Notes: a model not told the origin generated them from the letters alone. A stretch of DNA of 64,000 bases from Flavobacterium hydrocarbonoxydans (GCF_009789235.1 NZ_WSTB01000004.1:411310-475309); one strand, 5' to 3'; shown: positions 26,733-36,716, numbered from the stretch's first letter. Made by a program: numbers and translations.

Positions 26733-28562
26733 TTATGACTCAAAAGATTGCATAGTAACCAGTTTGTTGTAGGTTCCGTTATGCGAAATTAATTCGTCGT
26801 GAGTACCTTGTTCTACAATTTTTCCTTTTTGCATCACCACAATTATATCTGCTTTTTGAATGGTGGATAAACGGTGCGCAATGACAATTGATGTTCTGTT
26901 TTGCATCATGTTTTCAAGTGCTACCTGTACAAATTTTTCGCTTTCAGTATCCAGTGCAGAAGTCGCTTCATCCAAAATCATAATTGGAGGATTTTTTAGT
27001 ACAGCACGCGCAATCGATAAACGTTGTTTTTGTCCTCCTGAAAGTTTATTTCCGCTATCGCCAATGTTCGTCATGATTCCTAAAGGCAAATCTTTTACAA
27101 ATTCATACGCATTCGCAATTTTTAAAGCTTCAATAACTTCCTCATCTGTAGCATCTAATTTTCCTAAAGAAATATTGGCTTTTATGGTGTCATTAAACAA
27201 AATACTGTCCTGTGTAACCAATCCCATCAAACCGCGAAGCGATTGTAAGTCCATATCTTTAATGTTTACACCGTCAATAGCAATTGTTCCTTCGTTTACA
27301 TCATAAAAACGGGTTAACAAATTGGCAATGGTACTTTTTCCGCTTCCTGATTGTCCCACAAGTGCTACAGTCTGACCTTTTTTAATTTGAAGTGAAAAAT
27401 CTTTTAAGACATTTTCATTTTCATATTTAAAATTGATATTTTGTATGGTAATATTATCTTCAAAAGTTGTTTTTTCGATAGCATCAACTTTAGTGGTAAT
27501 TTCGTTATCCTGATCCAGAATTTCTAAAACGCGTTCTGCGGCAGCATTTCCTCTTTTTACACCATAAGAAGCTTTCGAAATTGCTTTTGCAGGAGTTAAA
27601 ATGTTGTAAGCTAATCCCATATAGGCTATAAAAGCAGCTCCGTTTAATGTTTTTTCTATCAAAACCATTTGACCACCATACCAAAGTAATACTGCAATTA
27701 CAGTAATTCCCATGAATTCACTTGCTGGAGAAGCTAAGTTCTGACGGTTTCCAATAGTATTAGATAAATTAAAAAAACGTTCTGTAGAACCCTGAAAAAC
27801 TTTATTGAAGTAGTTTTCAGCATTATACCCTTTTACAACTTTTAATCCACCAACGGTTTCTTCGATAGTAGATAAAAAAGTTCCTTGTTCCTGTTGTGCT
27901 TTTGTAGATTGTTTTTTAAGCTGTTTCCCTATCAAAGAAATAATGTAACCGGAAATCGGAATAAAAATAAAAACAAATAAAGTCAGTTTAAGACTTATTG
28001 CAAACATCATTACAATAGTAAAAACGATGGTTAGTGGCTCTTTTACAATTAATTCTAATATCGCTAAAAATGAATTTTGAACTTCGTTAACATCACCGGC
28101 AATTCTCGAAATAACATCTCCTTTTCTTTTTTCTGAATAAAAAGCTAATGGCAACTCTAATGTTTTTTTGTACATCGCATTTCGCATATCCCTTAAAACT
28201 CCATTTCGTAAAAAAGTAATAAAAAACATAGCGAAATAATCGCATAAATTTTTAAGTAAAAAGATAGAAATAATTACCGCTACCATTATTGATAAAGTGT
28301 ATCCTACTCCAAATGTATCCGTTGTGGTGGTGATAAAATAGCTTAGATAATCTTCAGCATATTGTTTGATTTCCCAAATTCCTTTGTATATAGGCTTAAC
28401 AACTTTGTGTTTGTTCTGGTCAAATAAAACCTGAATCATCGGAATTAATGCCATAAACGAAAGTGTACTAAAAAGCGCATACAAAACATTAAAAAAGATG
28501 TTCAGGAATGCGTATTTTTTATACGGATAGATAAAAGGAACTATTTTTTTGAAATTACTCAT
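26733..28562 (-). CDS. MsbA-like ABC transporter (permease-ATPase fusion)
   Basis: 609 residues. A six-helix type IV exporter domain (about 1-330) is joined to an ATPase with Walker A GQSGSGKST, signature LSGGQKQRLSIARAVL, Walker B IMILDEATSALD and the H-loop IAHRLSTI. It resembles MsbA-type lipid flippases and multidrug exporters. The ATG (28560-28562) is immediately preceded by the stop of the alternative, probably original, yhcG frame (28563-28565), so the two were likely coupled. Confidence 0.92.
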   Translation of the reverse strand: MSNFKKIVPFIYPYKKYAFLNIFFNVLYALFSTLSFMALIPMIQVLFDQNKHKVVKPIYKGIWEIKQYAEDYLSYFITTTTDTFGVGYTLSIMVAVIISIFLLKNLCDYFAMFFITFLRNGVLRDMRNAMYKKTLELPLAFYSEKRKGDVISRIAGDVNEVQNSFLAILELIVKEPLTIVFTIVMMFAISLKLTLFVFIFIPISGYIISLIGKQLKKQSTKAQQEQGTFLSTIEETVGGLKVVKGYNAENYFNKVFQGSTERFFNLSNTIGNRQNLASPASEFMGITVIAVLLWYGGQMVLIEKTLNGAAFIAYMGLAYNILTPAKAISKASYGVKRGNAAAERVLEILDQDNEITTKVDAIEKTTFEDNITIQNINFKYENENVLKDFSLQIKKGQTVALVGQSGSGKSTIANLLTRFYDVNEGTIAIDGVNIKDMDLQSLRGLMGLVTQDSILFNDTIKANISLGKLDATDEEVIEALKIANAYEFVKDLPLGIMTNIGDSGNKLSGGQKQRLSIARAVLKNPPIMILDEATSALDTESEKFVQVALENMMQNRTSIVIAHRLSTIQKADIIVVMQKGKIVEQGTHDELISHNGTYNKLVTMQSFES

Positions 28563-28575
28563 TTATTTGTAGATG

Positions 28576-29601
28576 TTATTTTCTGCTATAGCAATGGCTC
28601 TTTCGAGTTTTTCTAGCAATAATTTTTTTTTCAGGTAATTGGGTTAAATTGGCAGAAACTTTTATTTGTTCGTCATTGTCGAGCATTAAATAATTAATTT
28701 GTTCTGGCGATTTTTCACTGCACAAAATTAATCCAATTGGTTTGTTTTCTCCTTCTTTTTGTTCATTTTTCTCTAGCCAGCGAAGATATAATTCCATTTG
28801 TCCTTTGTAGGCTGCTTTGAATTTGCCTAATTTTAAGTCAATCGCAACTAATCTTCGAAGACCGCGATGATAAAAAAGAAGGTCAATATATAAATCTTCA
28901 TCATCAACTGTGATTCTTTTTTGGCGGGCTAGAAAGGCAAATTTACTTCCCATTTCGGTAATGAAATGTTGTAGTTGGGCTAATATTGAGCTTTCTAAGT
29001 CTTTCTCAGAATAACTGTCATGCAAGCCTAAGAAATCTAAAAAATAAGGATCTCGAAAAGCTAAATCAGGGCTGATTTGTTTTTCGTTTTTTAATATTTC
29101 TAAATCTTTAGCAATGGTTTCTTCAGGTTTTTTGCTAATTGCTGTTCTTTCGAATAGCATACTGTCGATGCGTTCCTGCAAGGTTCGTACGCTCCATCTT
29201 TCGTGAATACTCATCTGGATATAAAACTCACGTTTGATGTTGTTGTCGATATAAATTAACGTTCGAATATGAGACCAGCTCAATTGTGCACACACTGTGT
29301 GCACAATTGTAAGGTCTTGAATAACAGAGTTTAGTTTTATAAAACTATGAAGATTTCTCTTATTGAATCCGGTTCCGTATCTGATGGAAAGTTCTTCACT
29401 TAGATTTTTTATAAGTCTCTTTCCGTAATCTGCTCGATCATTTTTTAAAATCTCATCATTGATGTTTTTGCCAATTTTCCAATACAATAAAGTCAGTTCC
29501 TGATTAACAGTTTTGGCAACAAAATGACGCGTTTGATCTATTAATCCGATAATCGAATTTAATAGTTCGGGTTTGTCATTGGTGTCAAGACTATCGCTCA
29601 T
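28576..29601 (-). CDS. YhcG-type PDDEXK nuclease (DUF1016), C-terminus frameshifted
   Basis: 341 residues as read. The N-terminal DUF1016 helical part (LLYWKIGKNINDEIL, YGKRLIKNLSEEL, LSWSHIRTLI) precedes a PD-(D/E)XK nuclease-like domain with DLYIDLLFYHRGLRRLVAIDLKLG. The family is implicated in nuclease or mobile-DNA processes, but the exact role is not settled. At a run of nine A (28623-28631) the frame shifts: removing one A gives a family-like tail (KKLLLEKLERAIAIAENN) that ends at 28563 instead of 28576. The observed tail KIIARKTRKSHCYSRK is unlike the family. See the finding. Confidence 0.85.
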   Translation of the reverse strand: MSDSLDTNDKPELLNSIIGLIDQTRHFVAKTVNQELTLLYWKIGKNINDEILKNDRADYGKRLIKNLSEELSIRYGTGFNKRNLHSFIKLNSVIQDLTIVHTVCAQLSWSHIRTLIYIDNNIKREFYIQMSIHERWSVRTLQERIDSMLFERTAISKKPEETIAKDLEILKNEKQISPDLAFRDPYFLDFLGLHDSYSEKDLESSILAQLQHFITEMGSKFAFLARQKRITVDDEDLYIDLLFYHRGLRRLVAIDLKLGKFKAAYKGQMELYLRWLEKNEQKEGENKPIGLILCSEKSPEQINYLMLDNDEQIKVSANLTQLPEKKIIARKTRKSHCYSRK

Positions 29602-29605
29602 TTTT

Positions 29606-31333
29606 TTACTTCAACTGCATTCCTGCAATAATATTTTGTATTTTTTGATCTAAGAATGCTTCTGCGGCCTCAAAATTCTCAACAGAATCTAATTCGGCAT
29701 TTACACTGATATAGAATTTAATTTTTGGCTCAGTTCCACTTGGTCTTGCACAAATTTTAGAACCATCTTCTGTATAATAAATCAATACGTTCGATTTTGG
29801 CATATCCATTGTCGATTCTTCTCCTGTCAACAAATTTAGTGCAACAGAAGATTGATAATCTTCCACCATAATGACACGTTGTCCGTTGATTTCTTTCAAA
29901 GGATTTTCACGTAAATTAATCATCATCTGATTGATTTCTTCCAAGCCTTCCATTCCTTTTTTGGTCAACGAAACTAGATATTCTTTATAAAAACCATTTT
30001 CAACATACAATTGCAAAAGTTCTTTATAAACTGTGCTGCCGGCAGCTTTTGCCTGAGCAGCAACTTCGCAGATTAGTAGGGTAGCGGCAACGGCATCTTT
30101 GTCACGAACCGCATCACCAACCATAAAACCAAAGCTTTCTTCACCACCTCCAATAAACTGAAGTTTAGGGAAATCTTTAATCATTTTGGCAATCCATTTA
30201 AATCCGGTCAGACCCACTTTGCACTCAACGCCATAGTTGGTTGCCAGTTCCATCATCATCGGAGTCGAAACGATAGTAGATCCTACGAATTGTTTTCCGT
30301 TTATTTTGCCTGCTTTTTTCCATTGTTTCAATAAAAAAGCTGTCATCAGAATCATCGTTTGATTTCCGTTAAGCAAAATCATCTTACCTTCATTGTTTCT
30401 AACAGCAACACCTAAACGGTCACAGTCGGGATCTGTTCCTACTACGATGTCCGAATTGGTTTTATCAGCCAATGCCAAAGCCATAGTCAATGCTTCAGGC
30501 TCTTCAGGATTTGGAGATTTTACCGTAGGGAAATTTCCATCCGGAATTGCTTGTTCCGGAACAATATGCACATTGTTGTAGCCTGCTCCTGCCAATGTAT
30601 CTGGAACCGATTTTATCGAAGTACCGTGCAATGAAGTAAAAACAATATGCAAATCATCTTTCGCAGCAGCGGGAGTATTAAAACTTGCATTTTCGATAGA
30701 CGATTTCACAAATGCTTTGTCGATATCCGTATCAATATATTTAATCAGACTCTCGTTCGCATTAAATTTGATTTTATCGTAGCTTAGGTTTTCAATAACT
30801 TTAATAATGGCCTCGTCTTCCGGCGGAACAATTTGTCCTCCGTCTTCCCAATAGACTTTGTATCCGTTATATTCTGGCGGATTGTGCGAAGCTGTTAGTA
30901 CAATTCCGCATTGACAGCCTAAATATTTTAGGGCAAAAGACAATTCCGGAGTAGGACGCAAGTCAGAAAACAAGTAAACCTGAATTCCGTTTGCCGAGAA
31001 AACATCAGCAACTACTTTTGCCAAAGTATCGCTATTATGACGACAATCATAAGCAATAACCACTTTTATAGGCTGATTCGGGAATACTTCATGTAGGTAA
31101 TCAGACAATCCCTGCGTGTTTTTTCCAAGAGTGTATTTGTTAATTCTATTGTTTCCTACGCCCATAACACCACGCATTCCGCCGGTTCCAAATTCAAGGT
31201 TTTTATAAAAACTTTCTTCTAGTTCCTTTGGTGATGTAGTCATTAATTCCTTTACGGCATCTTGTGTTTCTTTATCAAATGTAGGCGTTAGCCATTCATT
31301 TACGGCATTTAAAATCGGTACTGCGATATTCAT
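29606..31333 (-). CDS. Phospho-sugar mutase (phosphoglucomutase/phosphomannomutase)
   Basis: 575 residues of the alpha-D-phosphohexomutase family, interconverting hexose 1- and 6-phosphates. The four active-site loops are present: TASHNP with the phosphoserine, DPDCDR for Mg2+, GGGEESFGF for sugar selection and RPSGTEPK for phosphate. The length and the GGTGGMRG motif near residue 50 resemble the PGM2-like group, active on glucose or pentose phosphates. It lies four bases upstream of yhcG, so they may be co-transcribed. Confidence 0.93.
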   Translation of the reverse strand: MNIAVPILNAVNEWLTPTFDKETQDAVKELMTTSPKELEESFYKNLEFGTGGMRGVMGVGNNRINKYTLGKNTQGLSDYLHEVFPNQPIKVVIAYDCRHNSDTLAKVVADVFSANGIQVYLFSDLRPTPELSFALKYLGCQCGIVLTASHNPPEYNGYKVYWEDGGQIVPPEDEAIIKVIENLSYDKIKFNANESLIKYIDTDIDKAFVKSSIENASFNTPAAAKDDLHIVFTSLHGTSIKSVPDTLAGAGYNNVHIVPEQAIPDGNFPTVKSPNPEEPEALTMALALADKTNSDIVVGTDPDCDRLGVAVRNNEGKMILLNGNQTMILMTAFLLKQWKKAGKINGKQFVGSTIVSTPMMMELATNYGVECKVGLTGFKWIAKMIKDFPKLQFIGGGEESFGFMVGDAVRDKDAVAATLLICEVAAQAKAAGSTVYKELLQLYVENGFYKEYLVSLTKKGMEGLEEINQMMINLRENPLKEINGQRVIMVEDYQSSVALNLLTGEESTMDMPKSNVLIYYTEDGSKICARPSGTEPKIKFYISVNAELDSVENFEAAEAFLDQKIQNIIAGMQLK

Positions 31334-31385
31334 AATTATATGTTTTTACAATTAAAAATTTAAAAAAAATAATTGTGGTATTTTT

Positions 31386-31468
31386 GGAGCTATTTCCTGC
31401 TATCCGCTTCAATCTTTTGTGGCGAACCCCGCCACAAAAGGATTTTCGCTTCTATCAGGGCTAGGGCA
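31386..31468 (+). repeat. Dispersed 83-bp palindromic element, copy C
   Basis: A full-length, canonical copy: GGAGCTATTTCCTGCTATCC, then the hairpin at 31414-31440, ending in CTTCTATCAGGGCTAGGGCA. It lies between two leftward genes. Confidence 0.88.
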
Positions 31469-31474
31469 TTAGTA

Positions 31475-32422
31475 TTAAAAATTAACTTCCCGGGCAATTT
31501 TATAACGTCCTTCGTTGCTTTTAGTACGTAAAATAATTTCGCCTAAAAAACCTGCGAGAAACAATTGAGTCCCTATTATCATAGATGTAATCGATAAATA
31601 AAAATGAGGTCTCTCAGTAATTAATCGGCTGGTTTTGTGAATTAATAATTTATCGATTCCTAAATAGAAAGCCAATAAAAAACCAATGATAAACATCACG
31701 GAACCCAATAAACCAAACAAGTGCATAGGTCTTTTTCCGAATCTGGATAAAAACCAAATCGTAATCAAATCCAGAAAACCGTTTATAAAACGATCCATAC
31801 CAAATTTGGTTTCGCCGTATTTACGAGCCTGGTGAATAACGACTTTTTCGCCAATTTTATTAAAGCCGGCATTTTTTGCCAAAACCGGAATATAACGGTG
31901 CATTTCACCCGAAACTTCTACGTTTTTTACTACTGTATTTTTGTATGCTTTTAGTCCGCAGTTAAAATCGTTCAGCTCAACACCAGAAGTTTTTCTGGCT
32001 GCCCAGTTAAATAATTTCGAAGGTAAATTTTTCGCCACAACAGAGTCGTAGCGTTTCTTTTTCCAGCCTGAAACCAAATCATATTTTTCGTTGATAATCA
32101 TATCATACAATCCAGGAATTTCATCCGGACTGTCTTGCAAATCGGCATCCATTGTAATAATAACATCGCCTTGCGCTTTGGCAAACCCGGCGTGTAAAGC
32201 CTGCGATTTCCCGAAGTTCTTCATAAACCGAATGCCTTTTACATTCGGATTTTCGTTAGAAAAACTTTCAATAATATTCCAGGAATCATCCGTACTTCCA
32301 TCATCCACGAAGATGATTTCATAAGAGTAATTGTTAGATTGCATCACTTTAATAATCCAGGAGTAGAGTTCTTTCAGTGATTCCTCCTCGTTAAGAAGCG
32401 GTATAAGTATAGATAAATTCAT
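31475..32422 (-). CDS. Glycosyltransferase family 2 with C-terminal membrane anchor
   Basis: 315 residues. The GT-A fold shows IPLLNEEESLKEL, FVDDGSTDDSW and the metal-binding DADLQDSPDEI. DFNCGLKAYK follows, as in polyprenyl-phosphate sugar transferases (DPM1/ArnC group). Two C-terminal membrane helices (LFGLLGSVMFIIGFLLAFYL and a second near residue 285) place it on the inner membrane. It probably transfers a sugar to undecaprenyl phosphate; the sugar is unknown. Confidence 0.9.
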   Translation of the reverse strand: MNLSILIPLLNEEESLKELYSWIIKVMQSNNYSYEIIFVDDGSTDDSWNIIESFSNENPNVKGIRFMKNFGKSQALHAGFAKAQGDVIITMDADLQDSPDEIPGLYDMIINEKYDLVSGWKKKRYDSVVAKNLPSKLFNWAARKTSGVELNDFNCGLKAYKNTVVKNVEVSGEMHRYIPVLAKNAGFNKIGEKVVIHQARKYGETKFGMDRFINGFLDLITIWFLSRFGKRPMHLFGLLGSVMFIIGFLLAFYLGIDKLLIHKTSRLITERPHFYLSITSMIIGTQLFLAGFLGEIILRTKSNEGRYKIAREVNF

Positions 32423-32444
32423 TTAATTTTTTATTATAGACTTT

Positions 32445-32978
32445 TTATGGTTTGTCATTCTTAACTATTGCACCTACAATTAATGAGTAGATTAAGCCTA
32501 TCAATGCGTACATAACTAATGTTGCTGGGAAAACTATAAATGGGTTCATGAATTTTTTAACCATAGAAAGTCCCATTTCTAATTCTTTTGCAGTAATGTT
32601 TGGGTTTTGTTTTATCATTCCTTCTTTTGAAATGTCAAGCATTTCATTAATAAATTCAGGAAATATAAAATTAAAAATCACACTAAATGCAGCATATATT
32701 AAACCTGCAATTACAGTTATAGAAACCCCTGTTTTTAAACATTCTGAAAAAGAAATAAATCCATTATTTATGTCTTTTTTGTAATGATTACACCCTAAGT
32801 ATATAAACAAAATAGGCAAAACAAGATAATTTGCTAGATTTACAATTATTCCAGCACTTGAATTAACTAATGATTTCATGCCTATTACATACATAATGAC
32901 AAATTCTAAAACCATTATAACACCGAACAAAACGCCGAACAATAGTCCTGACTTTGCAGGAGAAATATTTTTATCCAT
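32445..32978 (-). CDS. DUF4199 domain-containing membrane protein
   Basis: 177 residues with four likely membrane helices (for example GLLFGVLFGVIMVLEFVIMY and TGVSITVIAGLIYAAFSVIF). The pattern matches DUF4199, a Bacteroidota inner-membrane family of unknown function that is commonly found directly upstream of a GT2 glycosyltransferase, as here (22-base gap). A role in supporting the glycosyltransferase is inferred from context only. Confidence 0.85.
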   Translation of the reverse strand: MDKNISPAKSGLLFGVLFGVIMVLEFVIMYVIGMKSLVNSSAGIIVNLANYLVLPILFIYLGCNHYKKDINNGFISFSECLKTGVSITVIAGLIYAAFSVIFNFIFPEFINEMLDISKEGMIKQNPNITAKELEMGLSMVKKFMNPFIVFPATLVMYALIGLIYSLIVGAIVKNDKP

Positions 32979-33077
32979 AAAATAGTAATTTAATTAATCC
33001 ACAAATATAGCAATTCCCAATATATACACCGATAAAAAATGCTTATCGAATTTAATTAAAAAAAATGCTACAAAGAT

Positions 33078-33106
33078 TTGTTTATTAAAAAATAATTGTA
33101 AATTTG
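33078..33106 (+). promoter_or_regulatory. Promoter of the L31 gene
   Basis: TTG (33078-33080), 18-base spacer, TAAATTTG (33099-33106). It is followed by a leader of about 110 bases before the ATG, unusually long for this window. Confidence 0.8.
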
Positions 33107-33149
33107 CACACTCAAAAATAATTAAATTTTTAAACAAAAAAAGAGTACG

Positions 33150-33208
33150 ATTGTTTACACCTTTTTCTAACCATGAAAAAGCTTCAAAATAAAAATGCTC
33201 TAAACAAT
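33150..33208 (+). promoter_or_regulatory. Structured 5' leader of the L31 mRNA
   Basis: An outer pair ATTGTTTA (33150-33157) / TAAACAAT (33201-33208) encloses an inner hairpin CTTTTTC (33161-33167) / GAAAAAG (33175-33181) with loop TAACCAT. It lies within the predicted transcript, 14 bases before the start codon. Ribosomal-protein leaders for L31 exist in other phyla; autoregulation by L31 is inferred. Confidence 0.5.
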
Positions 33209-33222
33209 AAATAAAAAGAAAG

Positions 33223-33477
33223 ATGAAAAAAGGAATTCACCCAGAAAATTACAGATTAGTTGCATTTAAAGACATGTCAAATGACGAGGTTTTTATCACT
33301 AAATCTACTGCAGATACAAAAGAAACAATTGAAGTTGACGGAGTTGAGTATCCAGTTGTAAAAATGGAGATTTCTAGAACATCTCACCCTTTTTATACTG
33401 GTAAATCTAAACTTATCGATACTGCAGGACGTATCGACAAGTTCAAAACTAAATATGCTAAACTTGCTAAAAAATAA
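33223..33477 (+). CDS. rpmE2: 50S ribosomal protein L31, type B
   Basis: 84 residues. [20 protein letters not shown] and the C-terminal [21 protein letters not shown] are diagnostic. It lacks the CxxC zinc motif, so it is the zinc-free C-minus form. It sits in the bridge between ribosomal subunits. It is expressed alone from the promoter at 33078 and terminated at 33498. Confidence 0.96.
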   Translation: MKKGIHPENYRLVAFKDMSNDEVFITKSTADTKETIEVDGVEYPVVKMEISRTSHPFYTGKSKLIDTAGRIDKFKTKYAKLAKK

Positions 33478-33497
33478 TAGCTTGTTTTTTATCATAC

Positions 33498-33527
33498 AAA
33501 AGCCTTCCTATTTGGAGGGCTTTTTTT
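33498..33527 (+). terminator. Terminator after L31
   Basis: Stem AAAGCCTTCC / GGAGGGCTTT with one mismatch, five-base loop and seven T. Confidence 0.8.
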
Positions 33528-33648
33528 ATGGGCTATTTTATTGGTTCTAAATTCATGAATTTGACGAAATTCCAAAATTTAAAAAATTTCAATTCAAGGA
33601 GTTGCGCAGAAAGGTTAGTTACGTTAAGAAATGCTAATTAAAAATAAT

Positions 33649-33666
33649 AATTCGTGAATTCGTGGC
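33649..33666 (+). repeat. Single copy of the AATTCGTGAATTCGTGGC word
   Basis: Identical to the right arm of the inverted repeat at 9841-9858, but without its partner arm. It lies about 100 bases before the GlmU-like gene; the rest of the 286-base gap shows nothing recognisable. Confidence 0.7.
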
Positions 33667-33764
33667 TATTTCCATTAAAACAGATTTAATGAAACGCAAT
33701 AATATTTGTAACTTTGGACTCGATAACCAAATCAAGATTTTAACAAGTACCAAATATTTTTATT

Positions 33765-34940
33765 ATGAATTACATTCTTTTTGACGGACCCGTCCGGAAT
33801 GCTTTATTGCCTTTTACTTTTACACGCCCGGTGGCAGATATCTTAATCGGAATCATGACAATCCGCCAAAAATGGGAAACTCGCTTGGGATCAACGATTA
33901 CTACAATCACCGAGGAATATTTGTCTGAGAAATTCCCAATGGTAGAATTAGAAGAAAATGTAATGATTAACGCCGCTTTTTTACCAAATGAAAAGCTTGC
34001 CGATATGGTTTCTGACTTAAAAGAAAATCAGGCTATTTTTAAAGGGGATGATGTAATTGCTTTTTTTACTCATGAAAATCAGGAAGAAGTTGATTTTGAT
34101 ACTTATGAAATTATTCAATATACAGAGGATTGTTTAACGGTGGAGCATACCTGGGATATTTTTTCGAAAAATGGTGCTGCCATTCAGGAAGATTTTAATT
34201 TCCTGACAGAAGACAGAAAATCGCAGCCTATTCCGAAAAGTGTCAACGTAATTGCACCGGAAAACATCTTCATCGAAGAAGGAGCAAAATTAGAGTTTGT
34301 GACTTTAAACGCATCAAACGGACCAATATATATAGGTAAGAATTCCGAAATTATGGAAGGAACCGTAATTCGTGGCCCTTTTGCTTTATGCGAAAATGCA
34401 ATGGTGAAAATGGGTGCTAAAGTATATGGAGCGACTACCGTTGGACCAGGTTCCAGAATTGGTGGAGAGGTAAAAAATTCGGTTCTTTTTGCGAATTCTA
34501 ATAAAGGTCACGAAGGATTCCTTGGTGATTCTGTTTTAGGCGAATGGTGCAATATTGGAGCGGATAGTAATAATTCAAACCTAAAAAACAACTACGAAGA
34601 AGTAAAATTATGGAGTTATGAAACTGAAGGTTTTGCTAAAACCGGACTTCAGTTTTGTGGTTTGATGATGGGAGATCATAGTAAATGCGGAATCAATACG
34701 ATGTTTAATACCGGAACTGTTGTGGGTGTGAGTGCTAATATTTTTGGTTCTGGCTTCCCGCGAAATTTTGTCCCGAGTTTTTCCTGGGGTGGAGCAGCTG
34801 GTTTTACCACTTATATTACCAAAAAAGCTTTCGAAACTGCCCGCTTAGTTATGAGTCGAAGAAATATTGAGTTCGATGCTACTGAAGCAGCTATTATGGA
34901 ACATATTTTTGAGGAAACTAAAAAATGGAGAAAAGACTAA
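33765..34940 (+). CDS. GlmU-like sugar nucleotidyltransferase
   Basis: 391 residues. The N-terminus MNYILFDGPVRNALLPFTFTRPVADILIGI replaces the usual LAAGxGTRM loop, as in the Bacteroidota GlmU-family variant (putative sugar nucleotidyl transferase). The C-terminal half is a left-handed beta-helix (GPIYIGKNSEIMEGTVIRGPF, GGEVKNSVLFANSNKGHEG) typical of acyltransferases. It is likely to make UDP-GlcNAc or a related nucleotide sugar, but the altered nucleotide-binding loop leaves the reaction open. Confidence 0.87.
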   Translation: MNYILFDGPVRNALLPFTFTRPVADILIGIMTIRQKWETRLGSTITTITEEYLSEKFPMVELEENVMINAAFLPNEKLADMVSDLKENQAIFKGDDVIAFFTHENQEEVDFDTYEIIQYTEDCLTVEHTWDIFSKNGAAIQEDFNFLTEDRKSQPIPKSVNVIAPENIFIEEGAKLEFVTLNASNGPIYIGKNSEIMEGTVIRGPFALCENAMVKMGAKVYGATTVGPGSRIGGEVKNSVLFANSNKGHEGFLGDSVLGEWCNIGADSNNSNLKNNYEEVKLWSYETEGFAKTGLQFCGLMMGDHSKCGINTMFNTGTVVGVSANIFGSGFPRNFVPSFSWGGAAGFTTYITKKAFETARLVMSRRNIEFDATEAAIMEHIFEETKKWRKD

Positions 34941-34979
34941 GAGTAAGATAATCATTGAATTTGAAAATAATATGATTTT

Positions 34980-35017
34980 AAAGCTCAATAAAGAATCAAA
35001 TCTTTATTGAGCTTTTT
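34980..35017 (+). terminator. Terminator after the GlmU-like gene
   Basis: A 14-bp perfect stem AAGCTCAATAAAGA / TCTTTATTGAGCTT with loop ATCAAA and a T-run. Confidence 0.9.
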
Positions 35018-35147
35018 TACTTTTTTATCTTTTTGACTTCAATTCTATTAGTTTTTTTTCTTAAGATGTTATAGTTTTACCCTGCATTTTTCTCTTTTGA
35101 GTAATTTTATTGCGTTTTTAATAATTGTAAAATAACAAATGATTTAT

Positions 35148-36605
35148 ATGGAAGAAGTTGTTGGGTTTTTAAATAGTATTGTATGGAGTAATGCTCTAAT
35201 TATTTTATGTCTCGGAGCTGGACTCTATTTTTCATTGCGAACCCGGTTTTTGCAAGTACGCCATTTTAAAGAAATGTTTCGTTTGTTATTTGATGGAGAA
35301 AGTTCAGAGTCAGGAGTTTCTTCTTTTCAGGCTTTGTCAATGTCATTGGCCGGCAGAGTAGGAACAGGAAATATTGCTGGTGTAGCTACAGCTATTGCTT
35401 TTGGAGGCCCCGGGGCATTGTTCTGGATGTGGATGGTTGCTTTTTTAGGGGCAAGTACCGCTTTTATAGAAGCCACATTGGCGCAGATATATAAAGAAGA
35501 AAATAAAGGTCTGCTTCGTGGAGGTCCCGCTTTTTATATCGAAAGAGGATTAGGAATTAAGTGGTTTGCTGTTTTATTTGCAGTGGTTTCTGCTGTTGCA
35601 ATGGGGATTTTGCTTCCGGGTGTTCAGGCAAATTCTGTTGCAGAAAGTGTTCAGAACGCCTTCAGTATAGACACATGGATTACAGGTATAGGGGTCGCAG
35701 TGATTTTTGGGGCAATTGTTTTTGGAGGAGTTAGAAGGATTGCCAAGTTTACAGAATTAATTGTGCCTTTTATGGCGATCGGTTACATTTTGGCGGCTGT
35801 CGTTATAGTGGTGATTGATATTGATAAATTACCGGGCGTAATTTCGTTGATTTTTAAAAGTGCTTTTAATCAGGAAGCTGGTTTTGGTGCTGTATTTGGT
35901 CTGGCAGTGCAATGGGGAGTAAAACGTGGAATTTATTCTAATGAAGCTGGTCAGGGTTCGGCACCTCATATTGCAGCGGCAGCAAATGTTTCGCATCCAA
36001 CCAAGCAAGGATTGGTGCAGGCTTTTTCAGTTTATATTGATACGCTATTGGTTTGTAGTGCAACAGGTTTTATGATTTTAATTACAGGAACTTACAATGT
36101 TTTAAATCCTGCTTTTGGAACAGGAAATGCTCCAAAGTTTTTGTATCAGGGAGTTGATGATGTGACTGCTGGAGCTGGTTATACCCAAAGTGCAATGGAT
36201 AGCGTTTTTCCTGGATTTGGTTCTTATTTTGTTGCTGTGGCTTTGTTTTTCTTCGCTTTTACAACTATTCTAGCGTATTATTATATTGCAGAAACAAACG
36301 TTTCTTATCTGACTAAAAATCTAAAATCGCCAATTGCAAATCATATTTTGAAAGTAGTAATGCTATTGATTATTATTTATGGAAGTGTAAATACTGCAAA
36401 ACTGGCATGGGATATCGGTGATTTAGGAGTTGGACTGATGGCCTGGTTTAATATTATTGCTATTTTCTTATTACAGAAACCTGCATTGGCGGCTTTAAAA
36501 GATTATGAAAAGCAAAAAAAAGAAGGTAAAAATCCTGTTTTTAACCCTAAAGATATTGGTGTGAATAATGCCCCAATTTGGGATAAAACCAATCAGGATA
36601 CATAA
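35148..36605 (+). CDS. Alanine/sodium symporter family (AGCS) transporter
   Basis: 485 residues from the ATG at 35148 (MEEVVGFLNSIVWSNALI); the ATG nine bases upstream is also possible. There are about eleven membrane helices. AGCS family motifs are SLAGRVGTGNIAGVATAIAF, GGPGALFWMWMVAFLGASTA and GVKRGIYSNEAGQGSAPHIA. It takes up alanine, glycine or a similar amino acid with Na+. It is monocistronic, between two strong terminators. Confidence 0.93.
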   Translation: MEEVVGFLNSIVWSNALIILCLGAGLYFSLRTRFLQVRHFKEMFRLLFDGESSESGVSSFQALSMSLAGRVGTGNIAGVATAIAFGGPGALFWMWMVAFLGASTAFIEATLAQIYKEENKGLLRGGPAFYIERGLGIKWFAVLFAVVSAVAMGILLPGVQANSVAESVQNAFSIDTWITGIGVAVIFGAIVFGGVRRIAKFTELIVPFMAIGYILAAVVIVVIDIDKLPGVISLIFKSAFNQEAGFGAVFGLAVQWGVKRGIYSNEAGQGSAPHIAAAANVSHPTKQGLVQAFSVYIDTLLVCSATGFMILITGTYNVLNPAFGTGNAPKFLYQGVDDVTAGAGYTQSAMDSVFPGFGSYFVAVALFFFAFTTILAYYYIAETNVSYLTKNLKSPIANHILKVVMLLIIIYGSVNTAKLAWDIGDLGVGLMAWFNIIAIFLLQKPALAALKDYEKQKKEGKNPVFNPKDIGVNNAPIWDKTNQDT

Positions 36606-36624
36606 AAAGGGCTTTTATAAAATA

Positions 36625-36668
36625 TAAAATATCCGACAGGACTATTGTTTTGTCGGATATTTTTTTTT
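36625..36668 (+). terminator. Terminator after the amino-acid symporter
   Basis: A 12-bp perfect stem AAATATCCGACA / TGTCGGATATTT with a 12-base loop and a long T-run. Confidence 0.85.
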
Positions 36669-36716
36669 TGACTTTTTTCAAAGATATATTACACTTGTAA
36701 TTATCGGATTATCTAA

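Noticed and set aside
25979..29601. Defence island containing DUF2971 and YhcG
   Set aside because: Apart from these two genes the neighbours are housekeeping (ABC exporter, phosphosugar mutase), there is no transposase or change in base composition, and neither family has a firm defence role.
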